A DNA stretch of 5,844 nucleotides from Myxococcales bacterium (lineage in GTDB: Bacteria; Myxococcota; Polyangia; Fen-1088), in assembly GCA_003159055.1 (NCBI GenBank), contig PMLH01000398.1:1-5844 (forward strand), in the 5' to 3' direction. Positions 1 through 5,844 of the stretch are shown piece by piece. Under the pieces are notes generated by a model. That model was not told where the DNA came from, searched no databases, and was given only the letters and a program-made list of their open reading frames with translations. Position 1 is the first letter of the stretch, and the number at the start of each line of letters is the position of its first letter. The position numbers and the translations under genes were made by a program.

Positions 1-1
1 G

Positions 2-1837
2 GTGCAGATGCTGTTCGACATCCCCTCGCCGGTTCCGTTCGGTAGGCACAACGACGACGACAAGCTCGGGCTCAAGCTGACGACGGCGCAATACCTCACG
101 CCGGGCGACGTTTCCATCCAAGGCGTGGGCGTCACCCCGGACGTCGAGCTGGTTCGCATGCGGGTCGAGAAGAAGGGCGACGAGGCGTGGATCAGCATGC
201 AGTCGTCGACCCGCAGACGCCAGGAATCGGACTACGAGTGGCACCTGGAAAATCCCAACGCACGCAAGGGCGTTCGGCCGCTCGACGCGGTTTCGTACCT
301 CTTCGTTCCGCCGCCCGGCAAGGATCGCCGACACGCAGTGGACGAGGAAGATCCGGAAGCCAACACCGACGAGGACGAAGCGGAGGAAGAACCCGATGAG
401 GCGCGCCTCGATTTCCCCATCGAGCTGGCGCGTGACTTTCTGGCCCAGGTCAAGTCCACGCAACGCCAGGATTCGGTGGCTCAATCGAAATCCTTCTTCG
501 AAAAGGCGCGCGCCGAACAGGATCGGAAGCTTTCTGCTGCGCTGGAGAAACTGGGCGTGGATTGGAGCAACGGAACCTCGACCGACGGCGAGATTCAGAC
601 CTCGCTGGCCCAGCAAGGTGGCGAAGGGAAAGTCGCGGCCGGCCAGCCGATCAAGATCCGCGGCACCGTGAAGAACACCGGCAACAGCACGGTGTATCGC
701 GTGCGCGCGGTCCTACGCTCGGACAATTTGCTGTTCGACGAAAACGAGATGGTGTTTGGCAAGATCGCTCCGGGCGCCACCAAGACCTACGACCTCGCGG
801 TGAAGGTCCCAAAGAGCAGCCTCACACGCACCGATATCATCCACGCGGACTTCTCGGGTCAGGGGAAACTACAGGCGCAGAACGCCGAGATGCTCCTGAA
901 CATCGAGGGCAAGCCGCGTCCGCTCTTCGCGTATGCGTACCAAACCATCGACGACGTGTCGGGCAATCGCGACGGCCGTGTGCAGAAGGGCGAACGCGTG
1001 CGGACGCTCGTGCGCGTGAAGAACATCGGTGCCGGGCCGGCCCTCCACGCCGAGGCGATCGTGCGCAACGGCGCCGGCCAAGAGGGCATTCTGATCAGCG
1101 CCGGCCGCTTCGAAACCAGGGATCTCGCCCCGGGTGCGACCAAGGATTTTTCCTTCGTCTACGAAGTCGGCAACGAGTTCCAGGGGGACGAGTATCAACT
1201 GGAGCTAATGGTGGCCGACACTGTGCTCGGGGAATCGATCTCCGACAAGATCAAGATCAAGATCGCACCGCCCGGTGCGGCAGTGGCGCCCGACGATGGC
1301 ATGGTCACCGCCAGACTTGGCGTGCCTTTGCGCGAATCGCCGGTGCCGGACGCCCAGGTCGTGGGTTACGCCAACCAAGGCAGCGTGTTCCACAGCACGG
1401 GCAAGATCGGCGAGTTCGATCGGGTTGAAATCGAGCCCGGTCGCCCTGCCTTCGTATCCGCGGCCGACATTTCGAGGGGCGGCAGCGGCAACCCCAGCTA
1501 CCGCCAGGCGTGGGATGCGACGCCGCCTCTGTTGTCGGTGACCGCGCCAACGATGGTCAGCGGAAACACCGTTCATCTGAAGGGCGTGGCGACCGACAAC
1601 ACCGAGGTGAAGGACCTTTACGTGCGGGTGTGGAATCGCGAATCGAAGATGCCGCCCAAGAAGGTCTTCTATTTGCCGAACAAGGGCGAGAAGACGCGCC
1701 TCAGCTTCGAGACCGACGTGCCGCTGTGGCCGGGCAACAATCTGATCCAGGTGTTTGCCCGGGAAGGCAACGAAGTGCAATCGGTGCAAACGCTCATGGT
1801 TCTGCAGCGTAGCACCGCGAGCGTTTCACAAAAATAG
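2..1837 (+). CDS. S41 (C-terminal processing) serine peptidase with SH3-like and Ig-like C-terminal domains, 5' truncated
   Basis: This is the 3' part of a larger gene; the frame is open at the window edge and gives 611 residues. Fragment residues 1-50 carry the signature end of an S41 peptidase core (KLTTAQYLTPGDVSIQG followed by GVTPDVEL), which in Ctp/Prc proteases follows the catalytic Ser/Lys region. The catalytic dyad is therefore outside the window. Next come a very acidic linker (about 114-137), a helical stretch (about 138-190), two beta-rich CARDB/Ig-like modules (about 207-300 and 305-423, each with a V-K-N-x-G strand and an A-P-G-A-T-K turn), a bacterial SH3-like module (about 434-490, L-R-E-S-P near its start) and a final Ig-like module (about 508-605). 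S41 proteases act in the cell envelope on C-termini of exported proteins; the extra modules suggest binding to peptidoglycan or partner proteins (inference). The arrangement resembles the large myxobacterial S41 peptidases named after MXAN_5808. The S41 assignment is strong; the names of the accessory folds are less certain. Confidence 0.85.
   Translation: MQMLFDIPSPVPFGRHNDDDKLGLKLTTAQYLTPGDVSIQGVGVTPDVELVRMRVEKKGDEAWISMQSSTRRRQESDYEWHLENPNARKGVRPLDAVSYLFVPPPGKDRRHAVDEEDPEANTDEDEAEEEPDEARLDFPIELARDFLAQVKSTQRQDSVAQSKSFFEKARAEQDRKLSAALEKLGVDWSNGTSTDGEIQTSLAQQGGEGKVAAGQPIKIRGTVKNTGNSTVYRVRAVLRSDNLLFDENEMVFGKIAPGATKTYDLAVKVPKSSLTRTDIIHADFSGQGKLQAQNAEMLLNIEGKPRPLFAYAYQTIDDVSGNRDGRVQKGERVRTLVRVKNIGAGPALHAEAIVRNGAGQEGILISAGRFETRDLAPGATKDFSFVYEVGNEFQGDEYQLELMVADTVLGESISDKIKIKIAPPGAAVAPDDGMVTARLGVPLRESPVPDAQVVGYANQGSVFHSTGKIGEFDRVEIEPGRPAFVSAADISRGGSGNPSYRQAWDATPPLLSVTAPTMVSGNTVHLKGVATDNTEVKDLYVRVWNRESKMPPKKVFYLPNKGEKTRLSFETDVPLWPGNNLIQVFAREGNEVQSVQTLMVLQRSTASVSQK
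1247..1264 (+). repeat. Three tandem AAGATC units inside the peptidase gene
   Basis: Three perfect copies of the hexamer AAGATC encode Lys-Ile-Lys-Ile-Lys-Ile, the last strand of the second Ig-like module before the Ala-Pro-Pro linker. An alternating basic/hydrophobic pattern is what an exposed beta strand would use, so the repeat is probably a by-product of protein constraint. It is short and in frame, so copy-number changes would not shift the frame. Confidence 0.5.
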
Positions 1838-1848
1838 CTGCTGGCCGG

Positions 1849-2217
1849 TCACCACCGCGGCAGACGGTGCGCGTGCGCCGAGGCTTGGAAGAGCCAGTTC
1901 ACAAGGGTGATGCAGCCGGCGGAAATCAGCAGCGCCCGCAGCGACTTGATTTCGAAGCTGCCGATCAGCTTGTCGGTCAGCCACAACATGACCGTGTTGA
2001 CGATGAATGGGATGAAGAGAAAGAGCAGCCCAAGGGTGAGCAGGGCGGGAACAAACAGCAGCGCGTGAATCAGCCAGCCAAGCAGGAAATTGAGAACGCT
2101 AAAGACGAGCGCCACGATGATGGCCGTGCCTGCGCCTTTGACCTCGACGTCGGGCAGAAAGCGCGCAAGACCCAAAACGGTCGCCGCCAGGGCAGCCAGG
2201 TGCAGAAGAGTGTGCAT
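1849..2217 (-). CDS. Phage holin family 4 / YvlD-like small membrane protein
   Basis: The 122-residue product is almost entirely membrane segments: about 4-22, 30-50, 52-82 (long, with a Pro near 70) and 93-111, followed by a short His/Arg-rich tail. The pattern F-L-P-D-V-x-V-x-G near residue 20, an N in helix 2 (S-V-L-N-F), then F-V-P-A-L-L-T-L-G and I-V-N-T matches the family called phage_holin_4_2 (PF04020, YvlD). Despite the name these are mostly chromosomal proteins of unknown or envelope-stress-linked function, and nothing nearby suggests a prophage. The start is well fixed: an in-frame TAG lies at 2227-2229 (minus strand) and ATG at 2217 is the first start codon after it. The ribosome site is weak (AGG three bases upstream). 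It lies 55 bases downstream of the cyclase gene on the same strand, so co-transcription is possible, and it converges on the peptidase gene with an 11-base gap. Confidence 0.85.
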   Translation of the reverse strand: MHTLLHLAALAATVLGLARFLPDVEVKGAGTAIIVALVFSVLNFLLGWLIHALLFVPALLTLGLLFLFIPFIVNTVMLWLTDKLIGSFEIKSLRALLISAGCITLVNWLFQASAHAHRLPRW

Positions 2218-2261
2218 GGGCCTAGCCTAGCGCATTCGTCAGCCAAGCCCAAACCGACGAA

Positions 2262-2273
2262 ACCGGCTCCGGT
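2262..2273 (-). terminator. Short palindrome at the cyclase stop codon, possible weak terminator or attenuator
   Basis: On the minus strand the cyclase stop codon runs into ACCGGAGCCGGT followed by TTTCG. The arms ACCGG/CCGGT are a perfect inverted repeat, but the centre has only two bases, so a real hairpin would open to about a four-base stem, and the T run is three bases. It could slow polymerase between the cyclase and the YvlD-like gene, but it is far from a good intrinsic terminator. Confidence 0.15.
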
Positions 2274-4543
2274 CACATCGACGGCCACGTCGTCTGTGTG
2301 ACCGAATCGTCGAAATGCAGGACGCGCGCCTTGCCTGCGCGCTTGCCCGCAAGCAGTGCGCGGTCGGCCCTGCGCAACAGCTCTTCCTGGTCGAAGTTCG
2401 CAATCGTCGGATCGAAAGTCGCCACGCCAAAGGTAGCGCCGACCATGCCTTGCTTGTCAACCGGCTCCCCAATCACGCTCTGACGGATGCGTTCGGCGGC
2501 GGCGCGCGCTTGCGTCCCGTCGGTTTCGGGCAACAGAATGACGAACTCGTCGCCACCGTAGCGGGCGACGGTGTCGAATTCGCGCAGGCTGCGACGCAGA
2601 CGTTCCGCGACGCGCAGAAGCACGCGGTCGCCGGCATCGTGTCCGTGCTCGTCGTTGACCTGCTTGAAGCCGTCCAAATCGACGACGATCAGGCTCAAGC
2701 TGCGCATGTGTCGGCGCGCGCGCGCGAACTCGCTTTCGAGGCGGCGGATGAGATGGCGGCGATTGTAAAGGCCGGTCAGCGGGTCGGTCACCGCCAGGGC
2801 TTCCACTTCCTTACGCGCCTCCTCCACGGCCTGGATGAGCTGTGCGCCCTTCAGCGCGGCTCCCAAGACCAGGCGCAGATCTTCGTACACCATGGAATCG
2901 GGCGCACCGTAGTCGAACAGCGCCAGGCCCAGACACTCGCCACGGAATCCGAGTGGCTCGACGACCACCGAGCGCCCATCGAGAAAATCCGACGGGGCCA
3001 GTAGCTTGGCCCGATAGCGGACGGGGGATTTCTGCCGACCCTGCTCGGTGAAGATCAGCGCGGTCTCGAGCTCGGCGCTGACCCGGCCCGGGTCGGTAAA
3101 CAGCGCGAGCACGCCTGCGCGGATGCCGAGCCCCGGCAAATGGACTGCGGCGGTTTCCGCCAAGGTGTGGACGTCGGGCGCCGCCAACAGCGCCGCGGTC
3201 GCCTCGGCCAGCACGGTGGTGCGGTCGAGGAGCGCGCTTCGTCGCCGCGATTGCGCGATGGCGGCCAAATCGCTCGCCGACAGCAGCGCTTCCTGCAGAA
3301 GGTCTTCGATGCGCGCGCGGGTCTCAGGATCGCTCGTGCAAGCCATCACATGACGGCGGAACACAACCAGTACGTCTTGGGCGGCTCCGACTTCACTGCC
3401 CCGGCGCAGAAGCTCGTAGCAGATGCTCTCCACGCAGTCGAGGAACGACTCTTGGCTCGGGTCGTTGAGCTGCAACAAAAACGAATCGAACAGACGGTCT
3501 TCCCAGCCTTCACCGATGAATTCGAACCCGCCATGCGAAGCATGGTCGATCTCCCGCACCAGCATGCCCCGTCGCGCGCGCAGGGCCGCGCCCAGGTCCT
3601 TGCCGTCCGTCGCCGACGGGTAGGACGGCACCGTCTCGCGGTGGTGCATGGAACAGCCACACGACCGGCGCTTGACGAACTCGGTTTCAAAGGTGAGCAG
3701 CTGGTTGCCGCTTTCGGTCCCGCGCACGGCCGCTGCCAAGACCGCCACTGCATGGCGAATCTGCTCGTCGATGGGCTGACGAACCGTGGTCAGCGGCACG
3801 CGCGCGTAGCGCGCGAATTCGGTGTCGTCGAAGCCGGTGAGTGCGATCTGCCGAGGAACATTGACGCCGCGGCGGTCGAGCTCGTCGAGCGCCCCCAACG
3901 CCATGAGGTCGTCGGCACATACGATGGCCTCGAGGCTCGACGGGGCAAGACCACGTTCGCCGAACAACGTCGCGACACCGCGCGCGCCGCTTTCCCGTGT
4001 GAAGTTGCCCATCACCACGTAGCGTGGATCGACTTCCAGCTTTCGTTCTGCGAGCGCGCGCTTGTATCCGCGATAGCGCGCCTGCGCCTCTTCGCTGCCC
4101 TCAGGGCCAGCCATGAAAGCAATCCGCCGAAAACCGTGGGTTTCCACCAAGTGCTTGACCGCCTCGTACATGCCGGCCTCGTTGTCCATCAGCATGGTGG
4201 TCACACCCGAAAGCGCCACGCCCAGGCACACGCGCGGTACCGCCGAGAAACGGCCGACGAAATCGGTCAGCTCGGCCAGGGTCGAGTGATGGCCGATGAT
4301 GTGGGTGCAGATAAGAAGCGCATCCACGCAGTCGGGTCCGATGAAATCGTAGATAAACCGTTTCGGATCGCGTGAGTCCACCCCCAAGACGCCGCCCGAA
4401 ACCGCGATGAAGTCGAGCCCATGCTCGCGTGCGGCGCGCTCGGCCGCGACCAACACTCGCATTTGAAACTCGAAGTCATACCCGTCAGCCAAAAGCCCCA
4501 GGCGAGGTCCGCGACAGCGAGTACCGGCTTTGTTCTCTGCCAT
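2273..4543 (-). CDS. Diguanylate cyclase with LacI-type ligand-binding sensor and GAF-like region
   Basis: The 756-residue protein should make cyclic di-GMP from two GTP in response to a small ligand. Residues about 13-290 form a LacI/periplasmic-binding-protein-type sensor (opening R-L-G-L-L-A-D-G; later T-G-F-D-D-T-E-F-A and T-T-V-R-Q-P, typical of LacI C-lobes). There is no helix-turn-helix and no signal peptide or membrane helix, so sensing is probably cytoplasmic. A Cys-Gly-Cys motif (295-297, in R-R-S-C-G-C) ends this domain, as in other sensors of this type. A helical region (about 310-435) and a GAF-like region (about 440-575) follow, then a short coiled linker. The GGDEF domain begins with D587-P-L-T and has D622, N630, D639 and GGDEF at 663-667, equivalent to PleD metal- and guanine-binding residues. 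R654-x-x-D657, five residues before GGDEF, is an intact inhibitory I-site. ATG 4543 was chosen because the LacI homology starts just after it; the frame stays open to 5059, but that extension is antisense to the CULT gene. The best AGGAG (4562-4566) is 18 bases from this ATG, so the start is not fully settled. Confidence 0.9.
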   Translation of the reverse strand: MAENKAGTRCRGPRLGLLADGYDFEFQMRVLVAAERAAREHGLDFIAVSGGVLGVDSRDPKRFIYDFIGPDCVDALLICTHIIGHHSTLAELTDFVGRFSAVPRVCLGVALSGVTTMLMDNEAGMYEAVKHLVETHGFRRIAFMAGPEGSEEAQARYRGYKRALAERKLEVDPRYVVMGNFTRESGARGVATLFGERGLAPSSLEAIVCADDLMALGALDELDRRGVNVPRQIALTGFDDTEFARYARVPLTTVRQPIDEQIRHAVAVLAAAVRGTESGNQLLTFETEFVKRRSCGCSMHHRETVPSYPSATDGKDLGAALRARRGMLVREIDHASHGGFEFIGEGWEDRLFDSFLLQLNDPSQESFLDCVESICYELLRRGSEVGAAQDVLVVFRRHVMACTSDPETRARIEDLLQEALLSASDLAAIAQSRRRSALLDRTTVLAEATAALLAAPDVHTLAETAAVHLPGLGIRAGVLALFTDPGRVSAELETALIFTEQGRQKSPVRYRAKLLAPSDFLDGRSVVVEPLGFRGECLGLALFDYGAPDSMVYEDLRLVLGAALKGAQLIQAVEEARKEVEALAVTDPLTGLYNRRHLIRRLESEFARARRHMRSLSLIVVDLDGFKQVNDEHGHDAGDRVLLRVAERLRRSLREFDTVARYGGDEFVILLPETDGTQARAAAERIRQSVIGEPVDKQGMVGATFGVATFDPTIANFDQEELLRRADRALLAGKRAGKARVLHFDDSVTQTTWPSM

Positions 4544-4574
4544 GGGGGTGATAGGAAGAAACTCCTGGTCTATG

Positions 4575-4603
4575 AAGGTAGTTCCGCCGCTGGCGCCTCG
4601 CAA
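4575..4603 (-). promoter_or_regulatory. Candidate sigma-70-type promoter for the cyclase gene
   Basis: Reading the minus strand, TTGCGA (4603-4598, four of six consensus bases) is separated by 17 bases from TACCTT (4580-4575, three of six). Transcription would start near 4568, about 25 bases before ATG 4543. The spacing is ideal but the -10 match is poor. The -35 box abuts a 10-base palindrome, which would suit a repressor or activator site. Confidence 0.22.
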
Positions 4604-4612
4604 GTGGCCACT
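4603..4612. promoter_or_regulatory. Perfect 10-base palindrome AGTGGCCACT in the divergent control region
   Basis: AGTGGCCACT is a perfect inverted repeat in the 102-base gap between the divergently transcribed cyclase (start 4543) and CULT (start 4646) genes. It touches the candidate -35 of the cyclase promoter and lies 33 bases upstream of the CULT start. Its position is what an operator shared by both genes would need, but symmetry does not extend beyond ten bases and a 10-base palindrome can occur by chance. Confidence 0.25.
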
Positions 4613-4645
4613 GTCTGTGTGCAAACGGGATACATCTGCGGAATT

Positions 4646-5071
4646 ATGCAACACTGGCGAGACAAGTCTCTTGCGCTTCGAGGAGATTCGGCGCCTGCCG
4701 GTTCGGCCGAGGCCACGGAAAAGCCCGCATCCGAAATCGAGACACGCGAAGACCACGCCATCCTGTGCGCGGCGTGTAGCGCCTCTGTCACCTCCGTCCA
4801 GCACCGGATTGCGGTTCACGGCTCCCATGACCACCGGTTCATCAACCCCGCCGGGCTGCTCTTTCACATCGGCTGCTTCGCGGAGGCCATCGGTTGCAAG
4901 GTCGTTGGACCGGACAGCCTCGAGTATCCGTGGTTCCCTGAGTTCGCCTGGCGCTACGCCATGTGCGGAAGCTGCGGCCACCACTTGGGCTGGCATTTTC
5001 GCAGCAACGGAAGGCCCAGCTTCTTCGGCCTGGTCCTCGATCGCCTGGTAGCGCCGCACACCGACGCTTGA
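4646..5071 (+). CDS. Cereblon-like CULT-domain protein
   Basis: The 141-residue product is a stand-alone CULT domain, the thalidomide-binding fold of eukaryotic cereblon, behind a polar, probably disordered N-terminal tail of about 38 residues. Two zinc knuckles are visible: C41-x-x-C44 and C107-x-x-C110. The aromatic cage is W96, W102 and W116; W-W spacings of 6 and 14, and W102 to C107 of 5, equal those of human W380, W386, W400 and C391. The N-P-x-G turn (67-70) and F118 (human F402) are also kept. The position of human H378 is Y94. Known CULT domains bind cyclic imides and some nucleosides such as uridine; in eukaryotes they select substrates for ubiquitination, but the Lon-like and DDB1-binding parts are absent here. 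The natural role in bacteria is unknown. It has no signal peptide, so it is probably cytoplasmic. ATG 4646 is preferred: upstream residues would overlap the cyclase control region, and no other start codon occurs before the first zinc knuckle. The ribosome site is weak (GGA three bases upstream). Confidence 0.9.
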   Translation: MQHWRDKSLALRGDSAPAGSAEATEKPASEIETREDHAILCAACSASVTSVQHRIAVHGSHDHRFINPAGLLFHIGCFAEAIGCKVVGPDSLEYPWFPEFAWRYAMCGSCGHHLGWHFRSNGRPSFFGLVLDRLVAPHTDA

Positions 5072-5080
5072 TTCCTTCTG

Positions 5081-5109
5081 TCGACTGTCGCGCGCGCTCT
5101 CTGTATAAG
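5081..5109 (+). promoter_or_regulatory. Candidate sigma-70-type promoter for the helicase gene
   Basis: TCGACT (5081-5086, four of six against TTGACA) is followed after exactly 17 bases by TATAAG (5104-5109, five of six against TATAAT). A start six or seven bases after the -10 would fall at about 5116, the G of the helicase GTG codon. This would make the mRNA leaderless, or else transcription begins further upstream, for example from the CULT gene 44 bases away. TATAAG also overlaps the AAGGA that could act as ribosome site (5107-5111), so the box may be serving translation instead. Confidence 0.4.
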
Positions 5110-5115
5110 GACCGC

Positions 5116-5844
5116 GTGGAAACCGCGGACACCCTGTCGACCTCGGCCAGTGAAACCACTGGCGGCCTCTCGGCGCATGCGCTCAGCCGTGAGCTGAACC
5201 CGCCACAGGTCGAAGCGGTGCTTCATCCGCCCGGGCCACTGCTGGTCATCGCAGGCGCAGGCTCTGGCAAGACGCGCGTCATCACCTACCGCCTTGCGAA
5301 CCTATTGGCTCAGGGCGCAGATCCACGGAGAATTCTCTCGGTCACATTCACCAACAAGGCCGCGCGCGAGCTGAAGGACCGCGTGGAGCGGCTGTTCGGC
5401 GGCCAAGGGCGCGGCACGATGGGCATGTGGCTCGGCACCTTCCACGGCATCTCCGCGCGTCTTTTGCGACGCTTCGGGGAAGCAATCGGTCTGCGCAAAG
5501 AGTTCGTCATCTATGACGAGGACGATTCGCGCCGGCTGATGTCGCGCGTGCTCGTCGACATGAAGGTCCCGGAGAAGAACTTTCCCCCACGCCAGGTTCT
5601 GTCCATCATCGACCGCGCCAAGAACCAAGGCACCATGGCCGCCGATTTTCCTTCCGGCGATTACTTCGACGAGGTGGTGGGCAAGGCGTATCGCCTGTAC
5701 GAAGAGCGCCTGCGCGCGGCCAACGCCGTCGATTTCGGCGGGCTCTTGCTTTCGACCCTGCAGCTTTGCAAGGCCGACTGCCCGGCCGCGCCCGAGCTGG
5801 CCCAACTTTTCGATCACGTCCTGGTCGACGAATTCCAGGACACC
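5116..5844 (+). CDS. UvrD/PcrA-type superfamily 1 DNA helicase, 3' truncated by window end
   Basis: The first 243 residues of an ATP-dependent 3'-5' DNA helicase are present; full family members have about 650-800, so roughly a third is seen. Motifs occur in order: Q motif (L27-N-x-x-Q31), Walker A A-G-A-G-S-G-K-T (46-53), motif Ia T-F-T-N-K-A-A (77-83), motif Ib G-T-F-H-G near residue 114, V-D-F-G-G-L-L near 211-217, and Walker B D-E-F-Q-D-T (238-243) at the window edge. UvrD/PcrA proteins unwind DNA in mismatch and nucleotide-excision repair and clear proteins from DNA. Which branch (UvrD, PcrA or Rep) cannot be decided without the C-terminal half, so no symbol is given. The GTG at 5116 is preferred: AAGGA lies four bases upstream, and the next in-frame GTG is after the Q motif. 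A 26-residue Ser/Thr-rich tail precedes the Q motif. It follows the CULT gene by 44 bases on the same strand and could be partly co-transcribed. Confidence 0.92.
   Translation, partial: METADTLSTSASETTGGLSAHALSRELNPPQVEAVLHPPGPLLVIAGAGSGKTRVITYRLANLLAQGADPRRILSVTFTNKAARELKDRVERLFGGQGRGTMGMWLGTFHGISARLLRRFGEAIGLRKEFVIYDEDDSRRLMSRVLVDMKVPEKNFPPRQVLSIIDRAKNQGTMAADFPSGDYFDEVVGKAYRLYEERLRAANAVDFGGLLLSTLQLCKADCPAAPELAQLFDHVLVDEFQDT

Noticed and set aside
562..1428. Open 288-codon plus-strand frame within the peptidase gene, and a 194-codon minus-strand frame at 1205-1789
   Set aside because: Both are very rich in Arg, Gly and His, have no domain resemblance, and overlap the convincing peptidase frame.
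1838..1863. Stem-like pairing (CTGC with GCAG, CGGT with ACCG) between the convergent peptidase and YvlD-like genes, considered as a two-way terminator
   Set aside because: The stem is interrupted by unequal internal loops, overlaps the end of the YvlD-like gene and lacks a T run on either strand.
1849..2217. Holin-family gene considered as evidence of a prophage
   Set aside because: No endolysin, structural, integrase or attachment-site sequence is present, and this family is commonly chromosomal.
2714..2726. Alternating GC run of 13 bases, possible Z-DNA-forming tract
   Set aside because: It encodes the Arg-Ala-Arg part of a normal GGDEF-domain helix and is unremarkable at this GC content.
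3140..4375. Open 411-codon plus-strand frame opposite the cyclase gene
   Set aside because: It is antisense to a protein with clear LacI-type sequence, its own translation is Arg/His/Ala-rich without recognisable motifs, and such frames are expected opposite high-GC genes.
4629..4635. GATACAT considered as a -10 box for the CULT gene
   Set aside because: No -35-like sequence lies at suitable spacing, and it is only about ten bases from the start codon.
4421..4645. Extension of the CULT frame by 75 residues upstream of 4646
   Set aside because: It would overlap the start of the divergent cyclase gene and its control region, and shows no domain.
4544..5059. Extension of the cyclase frame by 172 residues upstream of 4543
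   Set aside because: This stretch is antisense to the CULT gene, whose protein signature is unambiguous, and the extension has no recognisable domain.
5743..5766. Asp-Phe-Gly-Gly-Leu-Leu in the helicase where PcrA has Asp-Phe-Asp-Asp-Leu, considered as a defective motif
   Set aside because: This position varies among active UvrD-type helicases (E. coli UvrD also differs), and all ATP-binding motifs are intact.

Overview
The window is high-GC DNA with tightly packed genes and strong third-position GC bias, which makes long shadow frames opposite every real gene. The gene content suggests a myxobacterium-like bacterium (Myxococcota, formerly Deltaproteobacteria): a tail-side piece of a large S41 protease with SH3/Ig-like extensions, a sensor diguanylate cyclase with a LacI-type ligand-binding domain, and a bacterial cereblon-like protein. 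The taxonomic call is inference from gene types and base composition. No rRNA, tRNA, CRISPR array, insertion sequence or phage structural gene was seen.

Layout: (1) positions 2-1837, plus strand, the 3' part of a C-terminal-processing (S41) serine protease gene; the catalytic residues lie upstream of the window. (2) 1849-2217, minus strand, a small four-helix membrane protein of the phage-holin-4/YvlD family, convergent with the protease gene, with only 11 bases between the stop codons. (3) 2273-4543, minus strand, a 756-residue diguanylate cyclase: LacI-type periplasmic-binding-protein fold without DNA-binding domain or signal peptide, Cys-Gly-Cys hinge motif, helical region, GAF-like region, GGDEF domain with intact active site and inhibitory site. 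(4) 4646-5071, plus strand, a 141-residue CULT-domain (cereblon-like) protein, divergent from the cyclase. (5) 5116 to the window end, plus strand, the N-terminal third or so of a UvrD/PcrA-type superfamily 1 helicase.

The most noteworthy item is the CULT protein. Its zinc-binding cysteines and three cage tryptophans match human cereblon in spacing exactly. It shares a 102-base divergent control region, containing a 10-base perfect palindrome, with a cyclase whose sensor looks built to bind a small molecule. A regulatory link between the two is a hypothesis only. The cyclase and the YvlD-like gene may be co-transcribed. The helicase gene has a recognisable sigma-70-type promoter placed so close to its GTG start that the transcript may be leaderless.
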